From JBBKXP01 sp038251315 (GTDB taxonomy: Bacteria; Pseudomonadota; Alphaproteobacteria; Rhodobacterales; Rhodobacteraceae), in contig JBBSBK010000004.1 in the NCBI GenBank assembly GCA_038251315.1, positions 4,477 to 68,476 of the forward strand: DNA of 64,000 bases, written 5' to 3'. The position numbers and the translations under genes were made by a program. Position 1 is the first letter of the stretch, and each line of letters begins with the position of its first letter. Shown one piece after another: positions 34,566 through 46,000 of the stretch. Under the pieces are notes generated by a model that saw only the letters and a program-made list of their open reading frames with translations, was not told where the DNA came from and did not search any database.

Positions 34566-36029
34566 TCAGGTCGTGGCCGCAATCCGGGCCGTCAGGGTGG
34601 TTGGTGTGACTTTGGCTTGGGTCAGAAAGGCAAAGTCGCGTGCCACGGCGGACACCAAGGCTGGCAATGCCACCGATCTGTGCCAAAATGCGGTCTCGGA
34701 GAGAAAGGTCCCGATCAGGGTTACGGCGGGCGCATCCATTGGCAAAGCTGCCACCAGGGCCAGCGTTTCTGGACCGTCGCGCGGTGGCAACTGGTCCGCG
34801 CCGCCATGCCGCCCGACGTAAAACGCCAGCCAAGCGGCCAGCGACAGCGACAATATCGGCGGCGGCGTTCCTGCGCGCTCAGTATAGGCCAACATCCGGT
34901 CCAGATTGCGGTCGCGGAATTTCGACAGGCCGTTCAGGCTGATGTCATACCAGCGGTGCTGCAGGTAGGGGTTGGCAAAGCGGCGCAGCACATCATCCGC
35001 AAATCCATCCAGATCGGCGGGGGGCAGCGGGACGAAGGGTTTGATCTCGCGGTCCAGAACCTGCCGCAGCAAGGCTGACAGGTCGGGGTCGCGCATCGCC
35101 TCGCCCACCGTCACCACACCGGACAGCAGGGCCAACGGGCACAGGGCGGTGTGCGCACCATTCAGGATTGCCACTTTGCGCAGACGGTAAGGGGCAGCAT
35201 CGTGCACCTCAATTGTTCCGACGTCATGGTCGGCCAGCCGCAGTTTGGGGCGCGGGCGACCTTTCGGCGCTTCGATGACCAGCAGGTGATACAGTTCGGC
35301 CATCGTCAGGCAGGGGTCGTGGTAGCCCAGTTTGTCCTCGATTGCCGCGGCGTCTTGGCCGGGGTGGCCAGTGACGATGCGGTCAACCAGGGTGTTGTAG
35401 AACACATTCTCGTCGGCCACCCATTCGGCAAAGCCTGCTTCTACCTCCCATTCGGTAGCGTGGCGCAGGACAATGCTGCGCAGCGTATCGCCGGCATTGT
35501 CGGTCAGTTCGCAGGGCAGAAACTGCCATCCCTGACCGCGCAGGTGACCGAGCGCGCGCCACCGTTCCAGCAAAAGCCGCGTGACCTTGGCGGGAAAACT
35601 TACGGGCGGCGCATCCTGGGGAACCGTGCCGGGTTCATAGACAATCCCCGCCTCAGTGGTGTTTGATGCGACGATCTGTACCGCTGGATCACGCGACAGG
35701 GCCAGCACCTGATCCCACTCGACAGCACACGACAACTCGCCCAGAACCGAGGCCACGATGCGGGCTTCGGACCGCACCTGCCCTTGGCCGTCGAGCCCGC
35801 GTGAGACAACGGTGTAAAGCCCGTCCTGCGCATTCAGGGCCGACCCATGAGTTGACCCGATGGACCGTAGGATGATGATACCCCAATCGCTACCGGTGGC
35901 CTCATTCAGGTGGTCGATCTTCCAATCCAGAAAGCCGCGTAGAAAGTTGCCGCCGCCGAATTGCAGAATCCGCGCCTTTGGCCGGGTGCGCCCATTCAAC
36001 TGCCTGGCCGATATCCGGGCAAGGTTCAT
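34566..36029 (-). CDS. uxaB: tagaturonate reductase / mannitol dehydrogenase family
   Basis: 487 aa from ATG 36029, close to the E. coli UxaB length. The N-terminal NAD-binding stretch ILQFGGGNFLRGFLDWKIDH is characteristic of UxaB. YNTLVDRIVTG, AILNGAHTALCPLALLSGVV and the downstream Mannitol_dh_C segment with KPFVPLP match the polyol/uronate reductase family. The reaction would be NADH-dependent reduction of D-tagaturonate to D-altronate; the sister UxuB reaction on fructuronate cannot be excluded. It starts 2 bp after the alcohol dehydrogenase stop, so the pair act in one pathway. Confidence 0.82.
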   Translation of the reverse strand: MNLARISARQLNGRTRPKARILQFGGGNFLRGFLDWKIDHLNEATGSDWGIIILRSIGSTHGSALNAQDGLYTVVSRGLDGQGQVRSEARIVASVLGELSCAVEWDQVLALSRDPAVQIVASNTTEAGIVYEPGTVPQDAPPVSFPAKVTRLLLERWRALGHLRGQGWQFLPCELTDNAGDTLRSIVLRHATEWEVEAGFAEWVADENVFYNTLVDRIVTGHPGQDAAAIEDKLGYHDPCLTMAELYHLLVIEAPKGRPRPKLRLADHDVGTIEVHDAAPYRLRKVAILNGAHTALCPLALLSGVVTVGEAMRDPDLSALLRQVLDREIKPFVPLPPADLDGFADDVLRRFANPYLQHRWYDISLNGLSKFRDRNLDRMLAYTERAGTPPPILSLSLAAWLAFYVGRHGGADQLPPRDGPETLALVAALPMDAPAVTLIGTFLSETAFWHRSVALPALVSAVARDFAFLTQAKVTPTTLTARIAATT

Positions 36030-36031
36030 AG

Positions 36032-37057
36032 TCAATCCCGGGGCTGGCGTTCGATGATGATCTTGAGCGTGTTGGCCCGGTTTTCCACCCAATAGGGCAG
36101 GGCAGTGGCAGCCTCGGTAAAGGGGATGATCCGGCTGATCAGGCTGTCGTTGGCGAGACCACGGCTTTCCAGATAGCGCACAACGGCGGCAAAATCCTCG
36201 GGCAGGGCGTTGCGGGACCCCATGATATCGAGTTCCTTGAGGTTGAAAAATTTTGTGTCATAAGTCACGGGCATTTTCGAGTAACCAACATAGACGACCC
36301 TTCCGCCATAGCCGGCGGCATCAATGGCGCGGGTAAAGGTTTCGGGCAGACCCACCGCCTCGATTACGACATCTGCACCTTCACCATCTGTCAGGGCGTT
36401 GATCCGGGAAAGCACATCCTCGGTCGCGGCGTCGATGGCGTGGCGGGCGCCAAACCCAAGGGCGAATTGTGCCTTGGTGCCAAAATCGACAGCAATCACC
36501 TCGGCCCCGAGCGTTACCGAACCGGCGATGGCGCCCATGCCGATCATGCCGCAGCCCAGCACCACAACGCGGTCGGCGGCGGTGATGCGGCCGCGGGCGA
36601 CGGCGTGAAAGCCAACCGACAAGGGCTCGACCAGGGCCAGATGATGGGGGGCGAGGGTGTTGTTCAGGATCAGCTTTTCATGGCCGATGACGATGCGTTC
36701 GCAAAGTCCACCATCCTGCTGTACCCCCAGCGTGCGGTTGAACCGGCAGGCGTTGGTCTTGCCTTTGCGGCAGGAGGAACAGGTGCCGCAGGCGGTATAG
36801 GGCGTTACGATGACGCGGCAGCCCGGTGCGAAACGGGCCGGAACATCAGGCCCGACTGTCAGGATCACCGCGCCAATTTCGTGCCCCGGAATGCGCGGAA
36901 AGCTGATCAGCGGGTTCTGCCCGGTGAAGGTTGCAAGGTCCGATCCACACAAACCGATGTGGCGGATGTCCAGCAAAACCTGTCCTGGCCCGGGTATGGG
37001 TTCGGGCACGCCATGCAGGGAATTGCATCCCATTTTCTCGATCACAAGGGCATCCAT
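36032..37057 (-). CDS. zinc-dependent alcohol dehydrogenase (sugar acid/polyol type)
   Basis: 341 aa from ATG 37057 behind an AAGGAATG ribosome-binding site. The catalytic zinc ligands sit in HIGLCGSDLATF and FPRIPGHEIGAV, the structural zinc in YTACGTCSSCRKGKTNACRF with four Cys, and the nucleotide-binding loop in VVVLGCGMIGMGAIAG. It resembles L-idonate/L-galactonate and sorbitol dehydrogenases. With UxaB next to it, oxidation of L-galactonate (or L-gulonate) to tagaturonate (or fructuronate) is an attractive guess. The 284 bp upstream to the P-type ATPase stop holds a short 6-bp hairpin (37160-37176) and no recognised gene. Confidence 0.88.
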   Translation of the reverse strand: MDALVIEKMGCNSLHGVPEPIPGPGQVLLDIRHIGLCGSDLATFTGQNPLISFPRIPGHEIGAVILTVGPDVPARFAPGCRVIVTPYTACGTCSSCRKGKTNACRFNRTLGVQQDGGLCERIVIGHEKLILNNTLAPHHLALVEPLSVGFHAVARGRITAADRVVVLGCGMIGMGAIAGSVTLGAEVIAVDFGTKAQFALGFGARHAIDAATEDVLSRINALTDGEGADVVIEAVGLPETFTRAIDAAGYGGRVVYVGYSKMPVTYDTKFFNLKELDIMGSRNALPEDFAAVVRYLESRGLANDSLISRIIPFTEAATALPYWVENRANTLKIIIERQPRD

Positions 37058-37341
37058 GGCGCATTCCTTTGACGTATTGGCCGAATGGTCGGCTGTATCG
37101 GCCGCAGCATCTGCGTGGTGGATCACCACTGGTTGCTGCAACCTGTAGTGAAAATGCTACCGCCGTTCACCGGCGGAGTCACGATGTAGTAAGCGCCAGA
37201 GGTATGGGTACTGCACCCGGCCAAGGGCCCAACCTGCTCCGGAGTCGGATCAGCGCCTATCGAGCCATCCGGGCTGACCAATTTGCGTCGGTTTGCGCCC
37301 GCCGTGCCCAGCCCGCCAGTTCGCATTCAACCCGGCCCTGA

Positions 37342-39621
<2,280 letters not shown>

Positions 39622-39664
39622 GCTTGCCTCATTTTCTGCCGGGTCTGGACCGGATTGATTCGAT

Positions 39665-39695
39665 ACCTTAATGTCTCTAGTGACTATAGCTTCAA
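39665..39695 (-). promoter_or_regulatory. MerR-type promoter/operator of the metal ATPase
   Basis: On the minus strand, -35 TTGAAG (39690-39695) and -10 TAAGGT (39665-39670) are separated by 19 bp instead of 17. The spacer contains the dyad CTATAGTCACTAGAG, very close to known PbrR/ZntR/CadR-type operators. The overlong spacer is the hallmark of promoters that MerR proteins activate by DNA distortion. Confidence 0.88.
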
Positions 39696-39705
39696 GAGGC
39701 TTCTC

Positions 39706-40137
39706 ATGCTGACCATCGGAAAACTTGGCGCATCGGCGGGGGTCAAGGTGCCGACCATCCGATATTACGAACAGATCGGCCTGCTGCCGCACCCGGATCG
39801 TAGTGCTGGTAACCAGCGATTATATCCCAAGGCCGCCCTCGACCGGCTTGCTTTCATCCGACACGCGCGGGAGTTGGGTTTTCCGCTTGAAGCCATTCGC
39901 GATCTGCTGAGCCTGTCGGACCGGCCGGATCAGTCTTGCGCCGCCGTCGATATGATCGCCAATGCCCAGCTTGCCGCCACCCGTGCCCGCATCACCCGCC
40001 TGCGTGCGCTGGAGGCAGAGCTGGAGCGGATGCTTGACCAATGCGCCTGCGGGAAGATTTCGGACTGCCGGGTGATCGAGGTGCTGAGCAATCACATGCT
40101 GTGCGCCGATGACCATCATATTGTGAACACCCCATGA
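39706..40137 (+). CDS. MerR family metal-responsive regulator (ZntR/CadR/PbrR-like)
   Basis: 143 aa from ATG 39706, with AGAGG just upstream; the open frame extends much further back but only as antisense to the ATPase. The N-terminal winged helix is TIGKLGASAGVKVPTIRYYE, followed by a dimerisation helix and Cys residues in the metal positions: DQSCAAVD (about 79), then DQCACGKISDCRV (about 110-122). The spacing matches Zn/Cd/Pb sensors more than CueR. It should bind the operator at 39665-39695 and activate ATPase transcription on metal binding. Confidence 0.92.
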   Translation: MLTIGKLGASAGVKVPTIRYYEQIGLLPHPDRSAGNQRLYPKAALDRLAFIRHARELGFPLEAIRDLLSLSDRPDQSCAAVDMIANAQLAATRARITRLRALEAELERMLDQCACGKISDCRVIEVLSNHMLCADDHHIVNTP

Positions 40138-40317
40138 CACCGGGCGCAAACCTGAGGGAAACTTGTGGCGACGGCCTGCAATGAAACCGAATGATGCCAT
40201 GCGCCCTTGCACTGACGACCGAGCGTGCAAGCGTCGCCGCTGTGTTCAATAAAGAAGGGCTGAAAACCCGGTCAGACGGAAAAGTAAAATTCCCCAACAA
40301 ATAGCGGATATTCACCG

Positions 40318-42831
40318 TCAAGCATCGCGCGTGCCGTCGATCACCAGCGTTCGGGAATCTATGCCCCGTTTCTCTGCGCTGGTCCGAACCGCGTCGCGCA
40401 GCGCCGAACTGCGCCCCAAAAGGGATCGGAACCGCGTTTCGTCCAGCACCAGAAGGGTCGAGGGGGCGATGGCCTGAACCTCTACCCTGCGCGCCTTGCG
40501 CATCAGGATAGCCATCTGGCCAAACATCTCGCCCCGGCCCAGACGCCATGTCTGGTTCGCACTTCCCAGTTCGACCGCCCCGGACGCAATGAAGAAAACG
40601 CTTTTCGCCTGGCTGTCCTTGCTCAGGATGACCCGGCCCGCATCGACGTAGAGCGTCTTCAGCACCCGCCCCAGTTGCTTCAACGCAAGATCGTCGAGGT
40701 CTGCAAACAGCGGGAACTGCCGGACAAGGTCGATCCGCTGCACAGCAATATCAAGGCGCGGACGTGCTTCGACCGAACGGCGGCGGGTCGAAAGGTTCTG
40801 CATCAGGGTCGTGTAGACTTCGGCACCGATCAAACCATCCTCGCGGATGGCGGTGTATTCCCGCTCTTCCAGTCGCAGGGCCGTGCGGCGGATGAACCGG
40901 CGCTCCAGTTCTTCGGCGTAGCCGGGGTATTGCAGGCGCAGCCCCTCCAGTGCGGTTCCCACAGATTCGATCCGCCGCGCCAGCAACTCGTGCAAAAGAT
41001 CCGCGACACGCCGCCCGTGAATCCGCCGGATGCGCCCGTCAATGAAGGTGTCAAGATCCCGCAGGATCAGTTGCTGCGACAGCAGTCGCTCGAACCGGTC
41101 GGCGGTCATGCGCACCAGAGGCGCAGATATGCGCAATCTGCTGTGAAGCACGACTGCGGCCCGGAACGCCCGCCCATAGGCAACGGACAGGCGGGCGGCA
41201 CGCTGATACCCGCTGCGCCCGGCCGAGCGCGCCCCTTCGATCAACTGGTCCGCGTCGGAGAGGATCTTGTCCGCCATCCTGGCCGAGATCGTCCGCTCCC
41301 GCACCCGTGCGAGGATAGTGTCGCGCTCGAACCCCGCCAGCGCGATCAGACCCAGCGTGACCCGGTCGCGGTCAAGGATTTCGGCGCTGTCCTCGGCGGC
41401 CGTGATCGCCGCGTCCAGCCGCTCGCCGAAAATCTTGGCCTCTGACCGCACGATGTCGTGGGTCAGGTTGTAGGCGTCGGTTGTGTGGGCCACATCCTCG
41501 CGCACGGTCTGAAGTGCTACCGCGACGACCTGGCGCGACATCGCCTCGTCTATGGGCGACAGTCGGTCAAGGCCCAGCCACCCGATGACCGGTCGAAGTG
41601 TCGTGCCCTGAACAAGCAGCGTGAACAATGTGAATCCGGTGGCCAGAATACCGACCAGACGCTTGACCTCGACCGGTACGCGAAAGCTTTCGGTAACGGC
41701 AAGGGCAAGGGCAAGCGTCACGGCCCCGCGCAATCCGCCCCACAGGATTGCGGTCCGGTACGGACGTTCCACCGCAGGCGAGATGCGCAGCAGCGTCAGC
41801 AACGGCAGCAACCCGTAAAGGACAATCGCACGCGCGCCGATTGCGGCAAGAATGACCACCGCGATCAGCGCGAAATCACTGAACCTGACATCCTCAAGCA
41901 GCCGGGGGATCAGAAGGGCGGCAAGAATGAAAATCAGCGCACCCGACCAATGTGCCAGCAGGTTCCAGACATCGCGCAAATTGGCCCAAGCCTGCGGTGG
42001 CAAACGCCCGGGCCCGGTCAGGTTAAGGGTGAGACCGGCGGCCACGACGGCGATCACGCCCGACGCCCCGACCATCTGTTCCGCCCCGATGTAGGCAAGG
42101 TAGGGCAACGCGACCGAGACCGATATCAGGGCAAGCTCATGGCGACCGAACAGCGCCATGATCCAGACCGCAATGCGCGCAGCCAGCCATCCCGTCACTG
42201 CGCCGCCTCCGATCAACACCGGAAATCGGGCCAGCGCCTCGCCCAGTTTCGGGTCCGGTGTGCCCAGCATCACGAAGCCCATGAACAGGCCGAACAGGGC
42301 AATGGCGGCGGCATCATTCAGCAGGCTTTCGCCCTCGATGATCCGGGCAAGCCGTCTTGGGGCCGAAATCGACCGGAAGATCGAAACCACCGCCGACGGG
42401 TCGGTCGTCGATACGATCGCTCCGATCAGCAGGCAGGCGGCCAGAGGCAAGGCGCTGGCCCATGCCAAAGCCAAACCGACACTCAGCGTCGCCACCACCA
42501 CCGCAACCACCGCAAGAACCAGAATGGGCACCCAGTCGTCCAGCATCCGGCGCAGGTTCATCCCCAGCGTTGCCTGAAACAGCAGTGTCGGCAGAAAAAC
42601 ATACATGAAAACGTTCGACCGGATCGGCAAGCCAAGGATCGCCTCGGCCACCGGATTAAGGGCATCTGTCAGGTTTGTGCGCAGGAAAAATGCGGCACCT
42701 GCTCCGATCAGAATGCCCAGAACCGCCAGGATCACACTGTAAGGCAAGCGCAGACGTGCGGCGAGCGGCTCTGCCGCGCCGATGACCAGAAAAAGAGATG
42801 CAATGACCGCCGTGACCAGAACGATGTCCAT
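40318..42831 (-). CDS. CPA1 Na+/H+ antiporter with cyclic-nucleotide-binding domain
   Basis: 837 aa. Residues about 1-420 form a 12-13 helix NhaP-type exchanger (IVSTTDPSAVVSIFRSISAP with the conserved double Asp region, IIEGESLLNDAAAIALFGLF, LWGGLRGAVTLALALAV). A long cytosolic helical region follows, and a C-terminal cNMP-binding-like domain at about 690-820 (LFADLDDLALKQLGRVLKTL, VFFIASGAVELGSANQTWRL, GEMFGQMAIL). It exchanges monovalent cations for protons and may be gated by a nucleotide. It stands alone; the 180 bp to the MerR gene and 277 bp upstream hold no recognised gene. Confidence 0.93.
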   Translation of the reverse strand: MDIVLVTAVIASLFLVIGAAEPLAARLRLPYSVILAVLGILIGAGAAFFLRTNLTDALNPVAEAILGLPIRSNVFMYVFLPTLLFQATLGMNLRRMLDDWVPILVLAVVAVVVATLSVGLALAWASALPLAACLLIGAIVSTTDPSAVVSIFRSISAPRRLARIIEGESLLNDAAAIALFGLFMGFVMLGTPDPKLGEALARFPVLIGGGAVTGWLAARIAVWIMALFGRHELALISVSVALPYLAYIGAEQMVGASGVIAVVAAGLTLNLTGPGRLPPQAWANLRDVWNLLAHWSGALIFILAALLIPRLLEDVRFSDFALIAVVILAAIGARAIVLYGLLPLLTLLRISPAVERPYRTAILWGGLRGAVTLALALAVTESFRVPVEVKRLVGILATGFTLFTLLVQGTTLRPVIGWLGLDRLSPIDEAMSRQVVAVALQTVREDVAHTTDAYNLTHDIVRSEAKIFGERLDAAITAAEDSAEILDRDRVTLGLIALAGFERDTILARVRERTISARMADKILSDADQLIEGARSAGRSGYQRAARLSVAYGRAFRAAVVLHSRLRISAPLVRMTADRFERLLSQQLILRDLDTFIDGRIRRIHGRRVADLLHELLARRIESVGTALEGLRLQYPGYAEELERRFIRRTALRLEEREYTAIREDGLIGAEVYTTLMQNLSTRRRSVEARPRLDIAVQRIDLVRQFPLFADLDDLALKQLGRVLKTLYVDAGRVILSKDSQAKSVFFIASGAVELGSANQTWRLGRGEMFGQMAILMRKARRVEVQAIAPSTLLVLDETRFRSLLGRSSALRDAVRTSAEKRGIDSRTLVIDGTRDA

Positions 42832-43108
42832 CCTCTGCGAATATCACGTTCAAATGGTCTGAAACATTACAATAAGGGTGCCATTCAGTGTCATGGTGAA
42901 GCACGGGTGATCATCACCTGAACCCAAGGGCAAGCCTCGGCGGTGGACGGCGTCAGTATCGGCGCAGGGGGTGGGGTTCGCCGCGCCTGCCTTGAATCAG
43001 GGCGCGGCCCGTTCCAGCGTTGCTTGGCGGCGGTGGCTTGCTTCTTGGCGCCGGGGCGTCGTGCAATCCGTCGGGACAGGCCCTGCGGGAAATACGTCAA
43101 TGCATGCT

Positions 43109-43662
43109 TTAGGGGGCGAAGGCCGGATCAATCGGCGTGCATGCCAAGTGATTGACATAGTTCGAGAAGGCCATGCGCATTATTGCAAGGATGATCCCCA
43201 GAACCTGTTGCTCGCCGTATCCTGCTGCAAGGAAAGCATCGAGTGTCGCTTTGGTCGGATTGCCGCGGGCTTCGACCATCAGTTGAGCAAAGGCGGAAAG
43301 TGATTGCAGCTTGCCATCGGGCAAAATCCGACCCTCCCGAAGGGCTTGCAGCACATCCGGGGCGACGCCCGACATCTTGTCGGCGATCATCGAATGGGCG
43401 GCATGCAATATGTGCAGCCATTGGTGCGGCTGATGGTCAGGAACACCACTTCCTGTTCCGCAGGCTCAAAGCCCGCCGTCTTGCGAAAGCTGTCATAGGC
43501 GGACAGATATCCCATCAGAACCCCGGACAGCTTGCCAATGTAGCCATACATGTTCGGCACAAATCCCAGCTTCGCCTTGGTGGCCTCCAGTGCGGCCTTG
43601 ACCTCGCCCGTGGCCGTTTCGATTGTTTCGGGCACCATCTTCAGGATTGGAGTTCTCGTCAC
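43109..43662 (-). pseudogene. AhpD/carboxymuconolactone decarboxylase-like gene, frameshifted at active site
   Basis: Two minus-strand frames join into one CMD/AhpD-family protein of about 185 aa. Codons from 43662 read KAALEATKAKLGFVPNMYGY to RTNGCTYCM and then run out of frame to a stop at 43387; the other frame continues AAHSMIADKMSGVAPDVLQA down to 43109. Loss of one G near 43402 would account for the break (TGCATGCCGCC where TGCATGGCCGCC is expected). The lesion falls within the CxxCxxxH redox site. It could be a true pseudogene or a base-call error. It is divergent from the TetR gene, and the start of this copy looks intact. Confidence 0.82.
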
Positions 43663-43680
43663 GTCAGTCTAATAAATAAA

Positions 43681-43694
43681 AGAATGATTGTTCT
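43681..43694. promoter_or_regulatory. possible TetR operator
   Basis: AGAATGATTGTTCT, an inverted repeat with 4-bp arms AGAA/TTCT in an AT-rich island between the divergent CMD-like gene (start 43662) and TetR gene (start 43760). Position fits a shared operator; the symmetry is modest. Confidence 0.35.
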
Positions 43695-43759
43695 ATAAAT
43701 TGACTCGTGGCTCGGCGCCACCCATTTTCGGAACGATGGTTTCAAAAAGAAGTGATGTA

Positions 43760-44377
43760 ATGCCAGAATTTGGGCTAACGGAACCGCGCATTCGTGGGCG
43801 GCCAAGGGGGTTTGAAGCGGTCGATGCCATTCAGGCCGCCACCCGCCTTTTCTGGGCCGTGGGCTATGTGGCCGCATCGGTTGATCAATTGTGCAAGACG
43901 ATGCAGATGCCGCGCGCTACGCTTTACAGCGCCTTTGGTGGCAAAGAGCGGCTATTTCTGGCGGCGATCGACCACTATGCGAAAACGCGCTTGGTGCCAT
44001 TGGCTGCTGCCCTTGGTCCCAAAGGCACGCTGGCGCAGGATCTGGCGGATTTTTTCGATCATGCGGTCGTTCTCGCCACGCAGGATGCCACCACACCCGG
44101 ATGCCTGATTTCCTGCGTGTTGTCGGATGCGGCAGGGGCAAACCCGATATTCCGCGCTGAACTCGACAGCCGGTATGCCGCGCTGGAGCATCAGATTGCT
44201 GTACGCCTGCGCATGTCGCAAGACGCCATGCCGACGCCGCCCGAGGTACTGGCCGTGTTGCTGGCGTCCGTCGCGCGCGGACTGATGTTGCGGGCGCGTT
44301 CCGGGGCCACGACAGCAAACCTGCAACCGGTCGCTGCCGCAGCCGCGCAGGTCTTTGGTCAGCCAAGCGGCGTCTGA
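43760..44377 (+). CDS. TetR family transcriptional regulator
   Basis: 205 aa from ATG 43760, with AGAAG upstream; ATG 43736 and 43688 are in-frame alternatives. The N-terminal helix-turn-helix is complete: IQAATRLFWAVGYVAASVDQ, then LCKTMQMPRATLYSAFGGKE and RLFLAAIDHY. The helical C-terminal ligand domain carries TTPGCLISCVLSDAAG, as in the group often found beside AhpD/CMD oxidoreductases. It lies intact between two damaged CMD-like genes, its 3' end overlapping the second by 19 bp. It probably once controlled one or both. Confidence 0.9.
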   Translation: MPEFGLTEPRIRGRPRGFEAVDAIQAATRLFWAVGYVAASVDQLCKTMQMPRATLYSAFGGKERLFLAAIDHYAKTRLVPLAAALGPKGTLAQDLADFFDHAVVLATQDATTPGCLISCVLSDAAGANPIFRAELDSRYAALEHQIAVRLRMSQDAMPTPPEVLAVLLASVARGLMLRARSGATTANLQPVAAAAAQVFGQPSGV

Positions 44378-44922
44378 CCTTTGGAGATGGTTCTCCACAG
44401 ATGCGTGTAGCGATAGTTGCGGCGCATCTCGTGAGTCATTTCCATGACGCGCATCTGTTTCTTGATCCCGGCCCCTTCAAGGATGCGGTTCATGAAATAG
44501 CAAAGCGAAGTCATTGAGATGATGTCAAACAGCCCCTCTTCGAAGAACCTCACGTCATAGACAGCTTGCGCATTGGCAATGCCCACCGCCGCTGGATCGA
44601 CGGTCAGTCGGCGCACATAGGCCAACACCGGGCGCATTCGCTCGGGACCGCCGGGATGATCAAGATCAACCTGCACTTTTCCGAACACCTCAGCCAGCAT
44701 GCTCCATGCCTTGGCGTGAACGTGATGCGCCGAAAAGCGATAAAGGGAGCCGTTGAATTATGACACACAGGCTACAATCGGCTCGCGTTCAGCAACGGTC
44801 AGTTCGCTTTCGTTGCGCACAATGGCATCGTGATACTCCAAAAGCGGCAAGATGCCCCTCTCCGGGAATTTCTTGAACAAGGCAAGAAGTTCAAGATTCT
44901 GGATTGATGGAAAATGTGACAT
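44359..44922 (-). pseudogene. second AhpD/CMD-like gene with nonsense codon and lost CxxC
   Basis: Starting at ATG 44922 the frame reads MSHFPSIQNLELLALFKKFP and ILPLLEYHDAIVRNESELTV for 54 codons, meets TAA at 44758-44760, then continues in the same frame FNGSLYRFSAHHVHAKAWSM to a stop at 44359. The whole (about 188 codons) matches the peroxidase-related CMD family. Where family members have NGCxYCxxAH, this copy has NGSLYRFSAH: both redox Cys are gone, and the stop sits just before. So this is a degenerating paralogue. Its end overlaps the TetR gene end by 19 bp. Confidence 0.78.
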
Positions 44923-44984
44923 GCGACGCTCCCGAAATTCTTGTTCTGATCAGCAAACGCGATCGGTCATTGGAGCGCAAGGAG

Positions 44985-46000
44985 CTTACATCTGACGGAT
45001 GTTTGAACCATTTTTCGGACATCTCCTGTACGGCAAGCCCCGGCATGATCCCCGCGCCGGTCTTGCCCAGGGATAGCATGATAAACACCATCTGGACCGG
45101 TTCGGATGTGCCAACCAAAGCCGCAATCACCAGCATCGACAGCGCCATCATGATGGTCTGGTTGACGCCAAGGATCAGCGTCGGCATCGCGGCGGGCAAG
45201 CCCTCCATCCCGTAGCGCGCACCAAGGGCATAGCCTGCCACCGCAATCAGCGCCGCGAAATCGCCATTGCGAAACAGCATCACCGCGGGCGACAGTTACA
45301 CAAGTGCTGGCAAGGTTTGAAGCGTGTCCAGCACAAGTCGCGCGGGTTCGGCCAACCGAGGCCGCCCGGCCAGCCCAAGACCCAGCGGAAAGCCAAGGAT
45401 CAGTGCAACCGTTAGTGCGGCAAGCAGGGCGTCGCGCAGCGGAAACATGATCCACAGCAACCAAAGGGTGCTCTGGAATTCAAGCGGGGCGTAAAGGGTC
45501 ACATTGATCCAGCTGACCAGATCATTCCGGACAGGGGCATTGGTGGTGAGCAGCGCCTTAGTCCAGCGCGCAAGTTCCGGCATCATCAGGCCAAGCATGG
45601 CGGGCAGCGCGACCAGCGCCAGAAGCCACCACAGATCGCGCCGCTGTCAGATGCGCCGCCCGGTGGCACTGTTGCGGTCGGCGGCCTGCATCAGCCTGTC
45701 CAGCACGACTGTCAGATAGCCCCGCCTTCAACGCTGCCCTGATATCGAGCTTGCGCAGGGCGGTCGGCACGTCAAACCCCAAGCCACCGGCGCCGATCAT
45801 CGACGCGATGATCACCATGTTCAGCGACATCATCACCACTTGGTTCAACCTGATGGCCAGTTTTGGCAGGGCAACCGACAGCTCCACTTGCCACGGCGCC
45901 TGCCGTCGGGTGCAGCCCAAGAGCGCTGCCAAATCGTGCATTTCGGACGGCAACGAGCGCTGGGCCAACACGGCTGCATGCACCATGGGCGGCAAGGTTT
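44985..46000 (-). pseudogene. degraded tandem-domain glycine betaine/choline-type ABC permease
   Basis: Minus-strand fragments in order: LPPMVHAAVLAQRSLPSEM through NMVIIASMIGAGGLGFDVP (end of a first ProW-like domain), a frameshift near 45715, YLTVVLDRLMQAADRNSATG with an in-frame TGA, then a second domain from ALVALPAMLGLMM through RLVLDTLQTLPALV, an in-frame TAA at about 45297, and MLFRNGDFAALIAVAGYALG through PTLILGVNQTIMMALSMLVI. Both domains are clearly ProW/OpuAB-like, as in long fused permeases for betaine or choline. At least three lesions make it non-functional. The 5' part is lost where it meets the binding-protein fragment. Confidence 0.85.

Noticed and set aside
37123..37326. 67-codon minus-strand ORF upstream of the zinc dehydrogenase
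   Set aside because: Its start and composition are unremarkable, no family is recognised, and it crosses a small hairpin. Evidence is too weak to call a gene.
42891..43100. 69-codon minus-strand ORF downstream of the frameshifted CMD-like gene
   Set aside because: Basic, low-complexity translation without family similarity in a GC-rich gap; both strands are open here by composition.
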